Source: Acanthaster planci (lineage: Eukaryota; Echinodermata; Asteroidea; Valvatida; Acanthasteridae). From it: a DNA stretch of 64,000 nucleotides. The DNA lies in the NCBI RefSeq assembly GCF_001949145.1, contig NW_019091531.1, forward strand, positions 327,825-391,824, given 5' to 3'. The translations under genes were made by a program, and so were the position numbers. Under the pieces are notes generated by a model that saw nothing but the letters and a program-made list of their open reading frames with translations, was not told where the DNA came from and did not search any database. The first letter of the stretch is position 1. Each line of letters starts with the position of its first letter. Of the stretch, positions 45,501 to 54,300 are shown in pieces.

Positions 45501-47483
45501 GCTGGGTTTTTACCAGGTAATGGGTGAGATATTCTCGGACCTGGATGAAATTCCTTGGCCAGGAACCTTGAAGGATATTGGTTCCTTTGTGAAACTCCTA
45601 GAGGTGAACGTCATGCAGTTGATCGTCAGTCCACGTTGCTACCTTCCCGATTTCACTTATCCAAATATATACATCGAGTTTGTGGCTGGGCTAGGCTTTC
45701 TTGTGGGCGTTGTATTTGCAGCATGGAGCTTCTATATTCTCGCCGTCTGCAGCTTACTGGTCAAGAAAACAACCGTTTCCAGGCGCAAGGAGGTTCTGGC
45801 AACTGCCAGGCAGAGGTGTTACTTATTTGTTGTCATGCTGCTCTTTGTGTCCTATCCCAGTTTGTCCAGTGTTATTTTCACCCTCTTGCCATCCGGCTGT
45901 GACCTCTTTTATCTGGATGAGAACGACGTATTTAACACCACGAGGCTTCGGTCAGATTTCTCCATCGACTGCACCACGGAGCAGCACGTTCACTTCACTC
46001 AAGCTGCCAGGGTGAGTCTCTCGTATGTCGCTGGCTTCCCGCTGGTGTTGCTCCTGTTGCTTTGGAGGAGTAACAGACAAAAGAAGAGTGTGGGCATCTG
46101 GAGTGGAGAAAGTGGAAGAAGGGGAAGTACGTCATCTAACACCCAAATGGAATCTGTGGAGCAGAGTTTGTGTCGTTTGCCCGGGCAGGCTACGGGTAAT
46201 CACAGCATCAACGCGTACAACGAGCAGTTGATGGATGGCGGCAGTGCCCCGTGGCGTGCACCGGACACCCCGCATAGCTCTGCCGAAGGGCAAGGCCACG
46301 AGAAGATCAGCTGGAAGACCTTCTTGTGCGAAAATTACAAGCCCCAGTTCTGGTACTGGGAAGTAGTCGAGCTCGTCCGCAAGATCGTCCAGACACTGTT
46401 CGTGCTACTCTACGGGCCGGACGACCATTTTACCATGTTCGCCACCATCGCAATATCTGTCGGGTTCCTTCTCATCCACGCCTACGTCCGGCCCATGAAG
46501 GACGCCGCGGAGCACCGTCTACAGATGTGCTCTCTTGGTGCCATCTTCCTCAACCTGTTGGCGGCCTCTCTGCTCCTGTTACCAACTGATGAGCATAGCC
46601 AGTCTAAAGAGGAAAGGAAGGGTGCCCTCGCAGTCTTCCTGATTCTGCTGAATCTCAGTATCGTTGTTTTTGTCGCAGGTAAGTTCTGGCGGCTACGATT
46701 TTTTATTCTGGAGAAAAAACCAACTTGAACATAGCTCCGCATAATGTAGTTATCACGGGTGCTCTCCGCTCCAGGCGGGGCAGATGCAAATGACCAGGGA
46801 TAGTGTTGCCACGCTCACCAAATTCGTCTATAAAACAAGGCATACGCGTATTTCCCAAGGACGTCATGTCAAACATCTGGACTCGTAATGCTGTTGTATT
46901 CTTTGAAGCCTCCAACGACCATCTTACCATTGCTAAAACAAGGTGGTCGTTGGCTCGCGTAACTATTTTACCACAAACGATTTGGTAACAATTGCGAGCA
47001 AGCCGTTCCATTATCTTTGCATTCCGTACGGAAAATGGCCGCCAGCAGCTTCAATGACCGACGTGAACCGATCAACGGCATCGCGAATTAGAAGGCCGGA
47101 CTTTTTATATAACTTCTATACTATTTCCAGAGAAAATGGATATTATGCCTTCTGCGACATTCCTGTGATATTGATACGCCTGGGTTTACAGATCTCGTGT
47201 GCCCTAATAAATTATGCGCAGATTAACTCTTTCGAAACATATGGAAACTCCATTCAACTTACTGAACATTGTTACAGGAAGTCTCGTTTGGGGTGGAGTG
47301 AAGGCCCTGTGGAGGTGCGGATGTTGCAGCCGCACGCTGACTGGACTCCGCTGGTGTTTGCTTCAACGGCGTGGATCTAACGAAAACAGAGACCTTGACA
47401 GCAGCGGAGAGAGCACGTCACTGGTGCCAGGCCCAGAGTACTTGCAGAGGCCGTACGGGGAAATCATTGCCGAGCGCAGTTGA
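22047..47483 (+). CDS. Gene B: LRR / GCC2-GCC3 / multi-pass membrane receptor, 20 exons, 1207 aa
   Basis: Exons: 22047-22249, 26795-26866, 27678-27737, 28242-28310, 29242-29313, 31677-31748, 34489-34557, 35517-35588, 36125-36214, 36593-36664, 37636-37707, 37955-38032, 38488-38631, 39593-39661, 39845-39919, 40121-40192, 40529-40585, 43626-43747, 44801-46678, 47278-47483. They total 3624 nt (1207 codons plus TGA). Introns are phase 2 through the LRR tract and phase 1 around the membrane part. Order: signal peptide, LRR N-cap, about 17 LRRs (68 to about 472), cysteine-rich GCC2/GCC3 stalk (about 475-700), about eight hydrophobic segments (703 to about 1150), cytoplasmic tail. LRRs suggest extracellular ligand binding; the membrane part suggests a channel-like or GPCR-like output. 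I do not recognise a named orthologue. A further exon in 40586-43625 (an LRR C-cap) cannot be excluded, though the frame closes without one. Confidence 0.85.
22497..22716. repeat. 110 bp tandem duplication in gene B intron 1
   Basis: Two near-identical units start at 22497 and 22607. Each holds AACATAGAGAAAAGCTAAAC, TTGTCTTTCAG and TTCTTACAG, so each has two acceptor-like sites. Confidence 0.9.
23638..23680. repeat. Near-perfect hairpin
   Basis: CGAAACACTATTGGGGCCC, ACAT, then GGGGCCCATAGTGTTACG: arms of about 17 bp around a 4-base loop. Confidence 0.75.
23690..24190 (+). pseudogene. 3' end of a non-LTR retrotransposon, decayed
   Basis: Translated in pieces, it shows the usual end of a jockey/CR1-like polymerase: ILNKCLKRAALIILKC, LSWVPFSERV, LVFKCLNEWTPYV, then after a stop a SAKIWNNFPEQLRHI segment. 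Stops break the frame after 24027. It sits in intron 1 of gene B. Confidence 0.7.
24532..24574. repeat. (TGTC)n microsatellite
   Basis: About ten or eleven uninterrupted TGTC units. Confidence 0.95.
24622..24935. repeat. 165 bp tandem duplication in gene B intron 1
   Basis: Units start at 24622 and 24787 (GGCTATGAGGAAATTGTGAA). A diverged single counterpart lies at 52467-52620 in gene C intron 1, so the doubling may have followed the gene duplication. Confidence 0.85.
26795..40585 (+). CDS. Gene B exons 2-17: leucine-rich repeat tract, about one repeat per exon
   Basis: Sixteen exons of 57-144 bp, nearly all 69-78 bp, each start one base into a codon and end two bases into the next, so each encodes one LRR (typically L-x-L-x-x-N-x-L). 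Clear examples are LNLGGNELTRIPYDAL (26795), LQLSYNNLITLPEDTF (37636) and LYIHRNKISSLNSGAF (38488-38631, which holds two repeats). Odd members are the 60 bp exon at 27678 (20 residues), the 90 bp exon at 36125 (30 residues, with a cysteine) and the 57 bp last exon. The acceptor for 38488 is TCTGAAG; the AATCAG a few bases later would create a stop. The introns are full of repeats and one gap. Confidence 0.87.
27260..27572. mobile_element. MITE-like insertion in gene B intron 2 with 8 bp flanking repeats and tRNA-like core
   Basis: Flanked by CAGCTTTG at 27252-27259 and 27573-27580. Inverted arms of about 75 bp (TTTTAATAACGGTTTGCCCT at the left, mirrored near 27500-27535) enclose a minus-strand B-box (GGGTTCGAGTCCC). 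A related fragment is at 49840-49980. Eight-base duplications would fit hAT elements; the tRNA-like core is SINE-like. Confidence 0.65.
31930..32110 (-). repeat. tRNA-derived SINE
   Basis: On the minus strand, TTGGCGTAGTGGTTC (A box) is followed by GGTTTCGATTCCAGG (B box) and a unique tail with TGATTTCAAGGCATTTTACC. Confidence 0.6.
32275..32410 (-). repeat. SINE-like element with conserved GGAGGAAACCGGAGTAC core
   Basis: The plus strand has CAGGAGGAAACCGGAGTACC, then AAACCTGCGAG and a GGGACTCCAACCCGGGCC B-box-like end. This core is common in short repeats of marine invertebrates. Confidence 0.6.
32411..32966 (+). mobile_element. CGTCG-array transposon copy 1, runs into the gap
   Basis: Starts at TTATGGAATTCCATATCTGC, followed by short arrays of CGTCGTGCG/CGTCGCCCG units (32432-32460 and 32519-32592) and a unique part. 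It is the same as 42216-42753 in reverse; its far end falls in the gap. Confidence 0.85.
32967..33298. other. Assembly gap (332 N)
   Basis: Undetermined bases in gene B intron 6. Comparison with the second CGTCG element predicts that most of it is the missing transposon end. Confidence 0.99.
34217..34445. mobile_element. MITE family M copy 2, beside gene B exon 7
   Basis: Begins TACGGACGATTCACAATAGT and ends CTATTGTGAACGGCCGTA, with an extra internal segment relative to copy 1. It lies 43 bp before exon 7 and is absent from the aligned place in gene C (59555-59611). Confidence 0.8.
36834..36951. mobile_element. MITE family M copy 3
   Basis: Short copy from TACGGGCGATTCGCAATAC to GGGAATCGCCCGTG in gene B intron 10, with the inner part mostly deleted. 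Confidence 0.75.
40764..40918. mobile_element. MITE family M copy 4
   Basis: TACGGGCGGTTCACAGTTGT at the left and ATTGGCCAACGCGTGG inside; the right end is lost. In gene B intron 17, directly followed by a family H fragment. Confidence 0.7.
41574..41815. repeat. AT-rich stretch and palindromic TACATGTAC repeats
   Basis: 41574-41640 is almost pure A/T. 41714-41815 has several TACATGTACAT units, which also appear near 4552, 29857 and 62740. Confidence 0.7.
41855..42753 (-). mobile_element. CGTCG-array transposon copy 2, complete
   Basis: About 900 bp between TTATGGAATTCCATATCTGC and its mirror GCAGATATGGAATTCCATAG. Each end is followed by arrays of 9 bp CGTCG-type units, plus an internal array at 42588-42655. 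It is in opposite orientation to copy 1. No transposase frame seen. Confidence 0.85.
43626..43747 (+). CDS. Gene B exon 18: first cysteine-rich module
   Basis: In frame with exon 17 (AT|G), it encodes GFQCRRAQKYLWQC, then CTPCPQGHYGT and CLPCPAG. The C-x-x-C-P-x-G-x-Y pattern is typical of GCC2/GCC3 (ephrin-receptor-like) repeats. The GFQC start may also close the LRR stack. The acceptor TGTGCAG and donor GCAG|GTAAGA are good. Confidence 0.8.
43748..44800. other. Gene B intron 18
   Basis: No exon found. It contains short inverted repeats around AAGTGTT/AAGCACTA near 44225-44310. Confidence 0.45.
44801..46678 (+). CDS. Gene B exon 19: cysteine-rich stalk and multi-pass membrane domain
   Basis: A single 1878 bp exon. 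It opens with further GCC2/GCC3-type modules (CQKCNNGTYVTP, CVVCPTGTKK, CYLCPAEGLNC, then CSECQKGYYSW). Hydrophobic segments follow at about residues 703-726, 802-835, 854-878, 918-938, 1038-1054, 1059-1079, 1091-1110 and 1124-1146. A cytosolic-looking serine-rich loop lies between segments 4 and 5. The open frame runs to a stop at 46728, but GCAG|GTAAGT at 46678 is a consensus donor and joins in frame to the last exon, so the exon is ended there; the 46728 stop may mark an intron-retained form. Similar cysteine-rich plus polytopic proteins occur in protists and invertebrates; relation to TRP-like or GPCR folds is inference. Confidence 0.88.
47278..47483 (+). CDS. Gene B exon 20: end of last membrane segment and cysteine-rich tail
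   Basis: After the acceptor TTGTTACAG the phase-1 frame reads GSLVWGGVKALWRCGCCSR and continues to TGA at 47481-47483. The cysteines next to the membrane (CGCC) are possible palmitoylation sites; the tail is acidic and serine-rich and ends EIIAERS. In-frame joining to exon 19 supports it. Confidence 0.72.
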
Positions 47484-48339
47484 GTACCAGGCATCTGATG
47501 CTTTTCAGTGCCCATTTATTAGTGAATGGTGCTCGTCATTCGGTGCTTTTGCCCCACAAGAAAACAACTAGTAAAGGTCGTTCGAGCTTTTACTCCTGAT
47601 TTCTCGTTGAAGGTTAAAATATTAAAATTGGAGGATTAAGGGTGGTTAGTATAAATTGTTAATGAATTATGACACAGCATAGCATAAACAATTTAAATCG
47701 ATAATAACGTGAGATAATTATGGCGTGTGTATATGGCACATTTCAAATCCCGACGGACTCTCGATGCGCTTATACATCGTATCAGCCTGCTGACTGGGCC
47801 CACACCAACAGTCATATAAACCATCTGAACTCCCTAAGAGAAAACAACCATCGGTGTAACGGATAGTTTTATATAATTCCAGAGGGTATACAAAAATACG
47901 GGAAAATAGCTGTCGTCATTTTAATCGACAAAAGAAAGGTCTATAAGCCTGCACGCAACGAATCCCTACTAAACCCGATCACCATTTGAAAGTACTCGAC
48001 GAAAGGATCGTTTTTATTCGAATTACGCAATTATTAATTATTTGAAGTTCAAACTTTTCTTGTGCCCATTAGGTCTTAGGACAGTGATGTTTTGTTTCTA
48101 TACAAACTTTAACAATTTTGAAAAGAAAAGCTTCAGACGTTTGAAGGCTGAAAAATACTAGACTTGACATCTGTTTTTATCTGTTCCTTATTCCTATCCA
48201 TTGAAAAGGTTCAAGGAAATGAACACGAATTCCTCAGTCAATCTCTGTAAAATTGATTTGAATTCTACACAATGTGTTTTATGCTTAAAGATGTAATTGT
48301 TGTGATCGGGAAGTGATCTCAAAATTCAGTTGAGGCCAA

Positions 48340-48510
48340 AATAAAAGCCAAAATTTAAGAAAAAACTACGGCTCTAATAACCCTCATATTAAGAGAAATT
48401 TCATTTAAAAGCTTTTTTCAATACTTGTTTTAACGTCTTTAAGTGTATACTTTACTTGCTTAACGGTACAAATATGACAGTTATTGCTCAGTGTATAAGT
48501 CGTAAATAAA
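48340..48510 (+). terminator. Candidate polyadenylation signals of gene B
   Basis: AATAAA hexamers at 48340-48345 and 48505-48510 lie 0.86 and 1.0 kb past the stop codon. They are the first clear ones I saw downstream; weak evidence. Confidence 0.25.
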
Positions 48511-48764
48511 TGTTGCGGTACGGTGACCTACAGTTACGTTGTTCGATGGATATCTCCTTCACAAATTATTCAAAAATGTAATAGCGCACATTTATTCGCA
48601 GGGATAAAAACAGGTTTAGAAAATAATAATCAACAGCTGCACGAAAATGATATTTTTCCACTTAAAATGGATTAAAGACGCTCGAATATTGTCCAAACTT
48701 TTGGTTAGTATTTACACCGTTACATCACATTGCACAGTTGTTACCATGGTCAAAATACGGGCAA

Positions 48765-48922
48765 TTCGCAATAGTGTGCCTCCAAGAATTTGAAACGCGT
48801 TGGTCAATCACGACGCGCAAAATCTGTTGACCCTTTCCAAAGGAATTGGGTTGCCAATTTCCCGCACTGTGATAGGTCAACGCGTTGCAAACTCTTGGAG
48901 GCGCACTATTGTGAAACGCCCA
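48765..48922. mobile_element. MITE family M copy 5, in the B-C spacer
   Basis: TACGGGCAATTCGCAATAGT to CTATTGTGAAACGCCCAT with AACGCGTTGG arms. Confidence 0.78.
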
Positions 48923-49839
48923 TTAATGTACTCATTGTGTTGATTTTATGAGGAATTGTCTGCTGCCTGGATGTGCTTCAACTCGGCCTTTGTTGCGTTT
49001 AGGCATGCAACACCTCTTGTCTAAAAACAAAGCGAACTCTTCCTGAAGTGACATTTCCTCAAGATTAACTTTTTAACATTTTTAACATTGAACAAAATCT
49101 GAGTAGTAATTTACATTTTAAAGTAATATGAACATAGAGCAAGGTAGGACTTAATAATGTACAATATAACTGCAAAAGTTAAGATGGATAATTTTCTGTT
49201 GCCAAATCAACTCAGAACAAAGGAAAGAGGTTTCACAGGTTTTACACTCACGGGGGTGACGGGTTAGCAGTCAAAACGAGGTTGAAAGTAAAACTAACGC
49301 CTAGAGACGTCGGGCTGAGGTCGTCCTATATTTGCCTAGATAGGAGTGAGTTAGCACAACCAAAATATTGAATTTACTAGGCTGCTTTTGTAGTTAAAAT
49401 TATACCCAGCATGATATGGGTCGGAGGAGTACCCCCATGTCAAAACTCTATAGACATTCCAGACTATTACCCCCTTAGATGTCTGAAAAGAATTCCTGAG
49501 ATTTCGTCAAACAATGAAAAACATTGGGAGGGGTTCTCTCCGTCCCCTATCTTGCTTCAAATGGGTAAAATAGTCGCTTCCCGCTGTTCATGTGCAATTA
49601 ATTCTGTATTTACGCTTGAAGACAGAAAGATAAATGGCAATATTTTTGAAGGATATGCCCACGGAGCTCCATAGCTTACGCCCGTCATGTTTCACAATTG
49701 CTCTAGATATTGTAGTGCGCGAATATGATCGATGAAACCCATAGCATTGTCTTGTGAAGTGACAATGGATTTTTTATAAATAATGAACAAATAGCTTTAG
49801 GGAGTTTTCAAGATGTATTTTTGGGTTTGGGAGATGTAA

Positions 49840-49985
49840 ATTTATATAAAGGGTTTTGCCCTTACCCAACGTGTATATTAATAAACACTATATGCTCAGT
49901 GGTTGTCCGAGAGCTTGCGAAAAAAGACACAAGCTTACTCGGGTGGGACCCGAACCCACGACCTCCTGCTTACTTTAGGGAGTTT
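49840..49985. repeat. Fragment of the 27260-27572 element
   Basis: Shares AGGGTTTTGCCCTTACCCAA, TGTCCGAGAGCTTGCGAA and a minus-strand B-box with the copy in gene B intron 2; only one arm and part of the core remain. Confidence 0.7.
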
Positions 49986-50059
49986 GTTGTTGCTGAGTTG
50001 AAACTTGAAGGACCCTATAGCTGTAGAGAATAAAATATCTTTATTTTTCAATGTGCAAC

Positions 50060-50645
50060 AATAATGTTGAAGAGAGGATCAATGTGCCTGAAAATTACCA
50101 TTGTTAAGAATCTGCATGGTTTTTATCTTTAATTTAAGGACTCGATTAAGATGACTAATACTACCGTTGTTCCAAGCAAGAATGCCTTTGAAAGGTACGG
50201 TAAGATAAGGATATTATACAAAGTCATTAAAATGCTCTGTGGAAAGATTGCTTTTAATTTTGAGATAATGCCTATATTCCTACATATAATTGTGGAAATA
50301 TAACTGATGGGTTTGTTCCAGGTGAAGTGGTCATCTATGTATATAGTCCTAAGTTGAATCAGTTTTTGTAATACCGGTATCATCAATAAAACTCTCAGTT
50401 GGTGCCTGATGTTACTTTCTGCTAAATAGCATTCTTCGTCACGTTAAACAATAACTTATTTGCTTTAATCCAGGGGAATACTTTTTTATCTTAAAGTTAA
50501 CTGTATCAAAAAGTGTTTTCACATTATAATGGCTATAAAAAGATTACTATCATCAGGAAAAAGAATGGGAAATATATGTGAAGATTGAACAAAGTCATTA
50601 ATGAAAATAGAAAATAAGAGAGGACCCAAGATTCAGCCAACCAGG
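50060..50645 (-). pseudogene. Non-LTR reverse transcriptase relic
   Basis: On the minus strand: LGPLLFSIFINDF, then FPDDSNLF (the catalytic F-A-D-D box with Ala replaced), then after stops IDDHFTWNKPISYI and LYNILILPYL, the usual order of a LINE polymerase. Several stops and a shift break it. It lies just upstream of the conserved 5' block of gene C. Confidence 0.75.
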
Positions 50646-50975
50646 ATAATGAACCAGCAAGTGGTGTATTCTAATTGATTATTACTTTACTCATCAGAGT
50701 ACTTCTGGTTATTGAAAAGTCAAGGTACGGTAATGCAGTTGTTCAAGATTACTCTCCAGTTGTTTAAATGCTTAATCGTCAAAGAACTGAATGGTGCAGA
50801 TAGTTGGAAGTTACTTCCCCGTCGTTTCCGTATCGAGGTTTCTTTTTTCTAGTACTTATGCAATATGCATTTCGCAACAGTACACTACAACAGTCGGGGA
50901 AACACTGTACATGTAAAACGAGGAAGTTATGCTATGGGTATAGACCTTCACGCCCACATAGGTCTTGGAAATTTG

Positions 50976-50981
50976 TATAAA
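50976..50981 (+). promoter_or_regulatory. Candidate TATA box of gene C
   Basis: TATAAA in TTTGTATAAATCGG lies 132-138 bp before the ATG, inside a block conserved upstream of gene B. The matching place in B reads ATATGTACACAGAGG and has lost the TATA motif. No start-site data. Confidence 0.35.
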
Positions 50982-51113
50982 TCGGAGCCTCCACTCTTAC
51001 AGCAGTCTAAGAGAATATTGAGCCAAGTAAACCAATCCTGCCCCTTTCTTTCGGTATTAAAAGCTTGAAATCGATCGGGACTTCGGGGCATAACTGTTCA
51101 AGATATCCCCAAC

Positions 51114-51319
51114 ATGAGGGGAACAAAGACAACAGGGTATTTCATAAAATTGGCGCTCTGCGTCGCGGTGAAGTGTGCGGCCCTTGCCATGACGGTACCG
51201 GCAAGTGAGGAAGCCTGCAGGTTATGTAAATGCAGCAATGAAGGGCCAAACGTGGTTGACTGCATGCAGAGGGGTCTCACAGAACTACCGACGGGGATAC
51301 CGAACGATACGCAAGTGCT
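51114..51319 (+). CDS. Gene C exon 1: signal peptide and LRR N-terminal cap
   Basis: The ATG at 51114 follows the same AGATATCCCCAAC context as gene B. It encodes a signal peptide (IKLALCVAVKCAALAM), then CRLCKC and VVDCMQRGLTELPTGIP. The donor is CT|GTAAGT, phase 2. The extra codon relative to B lies in the signal peptide (KCAALAM versus KSSLAM). Confidence 0.88.
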
Positions 51320-54300
51320 GTAAGTATGAGAAGACATTTGATGTGGAAACATTCGATTGTATTTGTTCCGGTCATTATGAACAAAACTATTATCATGAGA
51401 TATTAACCAATTTCTTAAAACAGCCAACCATGCTTTTACCACCCGGTTGCTGACGCGAAACTGTGACACGACTGTGACGCTGAAAACTACGACCACGTGG
51501 CCTCCTATTTCCCAGTGTAGACGTTTACATTAATTCTTAACCTCGTTTAGTAAATTATACATAAAAACAACAGTTCTTACAAGAGTGCCAACCCTGGATT
51601 CGATCTCCGAACTGCTGATTAAAACTATCCAGCCAACCACGTCAGAACTGCAGTACACGCTGATTTCAATATTCCTTGGCCGACTAGGTTGAGACGTGTA
51701 AAACATAATGGCATAAGTTGTTCCAAAGTGATGTCATCATGATGCTTATTATTTGCAAACGTCAACCTTTTTGTGCCACGTTTGGTGCTTATGTCCAAAT
51801 GATGGCCGGTGTCCATATTTGGAAGCTAAATTACGAATTCTTAAAAAATCAAGTAAGGGCAAGTTGATGACAACGTCATAAACTTTACCTAAAGTAATCC
51901 ATGTACGATTTCCACCTAATTTGGAGTCAACCCACCCACGCTTTAAGACGTCATCATTACGTCAGGTCACTTAAACCACCCAAAAACTTCAAGTGATCAA
52001 CGCGTGATTCCCATAAAATCTCATGAAAAGTTCTTCATAATTGTTTTTCCTATTCGAAGTCGAACAGACGGACAGAGCGAGTCGAAGAACACAACTATCT
52101 CGTTGAGGGTAATTGACTCTTTCACAAAAACTAAGCGAAAAGCAACAAACAGAGAAAGGGGGAGAATCCTCCTCATTGGTTAGCTAATTCCTGTTTATCA
52201 AAAGAGCCCTAACATAGCGTTGTTACACCCTCAAGAATCACCTTATTTCAAATGGTAAATGCATGCAGTATATCGTGTATCTCTGTAATGATTAATTAAG
52301 ACTAACCATACGCATTGCCCAATTTCTAGAACCAGCGGCTGCCACCAATAAATTCGAAAGTGCTGTAGTTGAATATATTTAGATAAAATTATTAAGCATC
52401 GAAACCACTTATAAGCAAACAACAATCCACAGACCACCAAAATTAGCAACGGAAAATCGGCAATAAGGAAATAGTATACACGCTAAAAACCCCAGGACAC
52501 ATTAGACTTCCATAATTTTCTTTGATACGCACATTTTCCATTGCAGTCAGTCAGTTTACTTTCTGCACAAAAGAAACTGCAACTGCAACTGAAAATGAAG
52601 ATGTTTCGTGGATTTCTCCTTCCTTGTATTTGGACCTCTATTAAAGAAAATCTTTTGGAGGAAGTTGGCAGGACCTAAGGGCCACGCGCACTTTGGCTAC
52701 TCTCGATGTTCAGATGAGCAGGAAGTATTGCTTGCACATAACTCTCGGATCACGTCACACAAACTGAAACTTCCCCCTCCTGCCATCTTGGAAATAACCA
52801 CGTAATGTAAGAGTACATACTTCCCGCCTGACTGACTGCGCTCCTGCCGTTCATGAGTTGGAGAGCATGGGTGTGTTGGCACGAGCAACACAACCAGGTG
52901 GAGCACGAGTTCAGATTAACAGGAGTCTACGGGAGACTTGGGGTCCGGTCTCCCATTCGTACAACACGACACGAGCATATGGAAATGGCCTCTTCGATCA
53001 CTGTTTAGCACAATTGAAATTCACCGAAGCGTTAGGCACGCGAAATCATTGGACTAGTCTAAGAATGGTTTCCAAACCACTTAAATGATTGTAATCAAGA
53101 CTTGTCTAGGAACTGCTGACTGACCATTATTTTTGATCCTCTTGCTAATGTTAACAAAACCACAGAACAATGGCAGTTTCATCAAACATACTTGAATTAT
53201 GTTATATATATGTACTAGGATTTGCGTTTACAACAGTGTAAACATTCACACTGTATTCTTAGCGCGGTGTCAAGGAGTTGTGGAAAGCCATGCGCTTGCT
53301 CCACTGGGATTCAATCCCTCCTTACCTTCTTTTGTTCCAACCGGGTACAGCTTTAGGGACAAAAACTACTACAGGTAACATATGTCATCAACGCATTTGG
53401 GTTCAACTCCAATTGGGGTGCAAACCATTTCCTTTTCGTACGTGGCTGCCCCCCCCCCCATTTGTGTAAGTGCTAGATCCGATACCTATGACAGACTTTC
53501 TTTATCGTCCCGGAGCCGCGTGAAAACTACTGTGATGAGGACAATGTTATTTTAAACTGGGTTGACAGCACAGGACGGTCCGTGTACATTTCGCAAACTT
53601 GAACCAGGAAGTTTTAGAATTTCCGAATTTGATTCACTTTCCATTCTAGGTTAAGGTTCTCTTAAAGTGAATGAACACTGGAATCTATGATCAGTGGAAG
53701 CAGTGCCTTAAAGGGCCCAGCAGTGTAACTGTATTTAATTCTTTTGAATGCTTCTTTATGCCCAAATTAACCAGATTTTTAATGTTTGTGGTGACATTTT
53801 AAAAGTAGGTTTTAGCCAAAGTGTTATGTCATCCAAGGAAGAAACGTCAGTTTTACAGCACTAAAACTTGTTCTTCCTGCACTCTGGAGTACAGAATCAG
53901 TAGAATAAACCTTAAACACTGCCTTAAAGAGCCCCCGCATTGTGATTGTTTTAAGTCAGAGTTCTTTAATTAAATGCTCCAGTGTGACCAGAATTTCAAA
54001 TGTTTGATATATCATTTTAAAGGTACCAAATTTTCACGTTGAACCGAATTTCAATTTTTCAGCAAAAGTATGATGTCATGCAAATAAAACACAGAAACGT
54101 TGATGTTACAGATTTCTTCACAACAATTTGCCAAACTTTCGACATATTTTTCTTTTTTTGTTTAAATTTGGTGATTCGTAATTTTATCAGTTCATTGCAG
54201 CAAGCCAGTATGCCACGTTTCCCATATTGTACTAGTATGAAAGTTTTGAATAAATAACGTTTCTTATGGTGCCGTCAATGCCCTCTAATTGTCGGAAACA

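Noticed and set aside
44773-46728. Single-exon gene of 651 residues
   Set aside because: The start region before 44801 lies upstream of a consensus acceptor, and the frame joins exactly to a preceding cysteine-rich exon, so it is an internal exon of gene B.
44801-47483. Calling gene B an LGR-type GPCR
   Set aside because: About eight hydrophobic segments with a GCC2/GCC3 stalk; I see no DRY or NPxxY-type motif.
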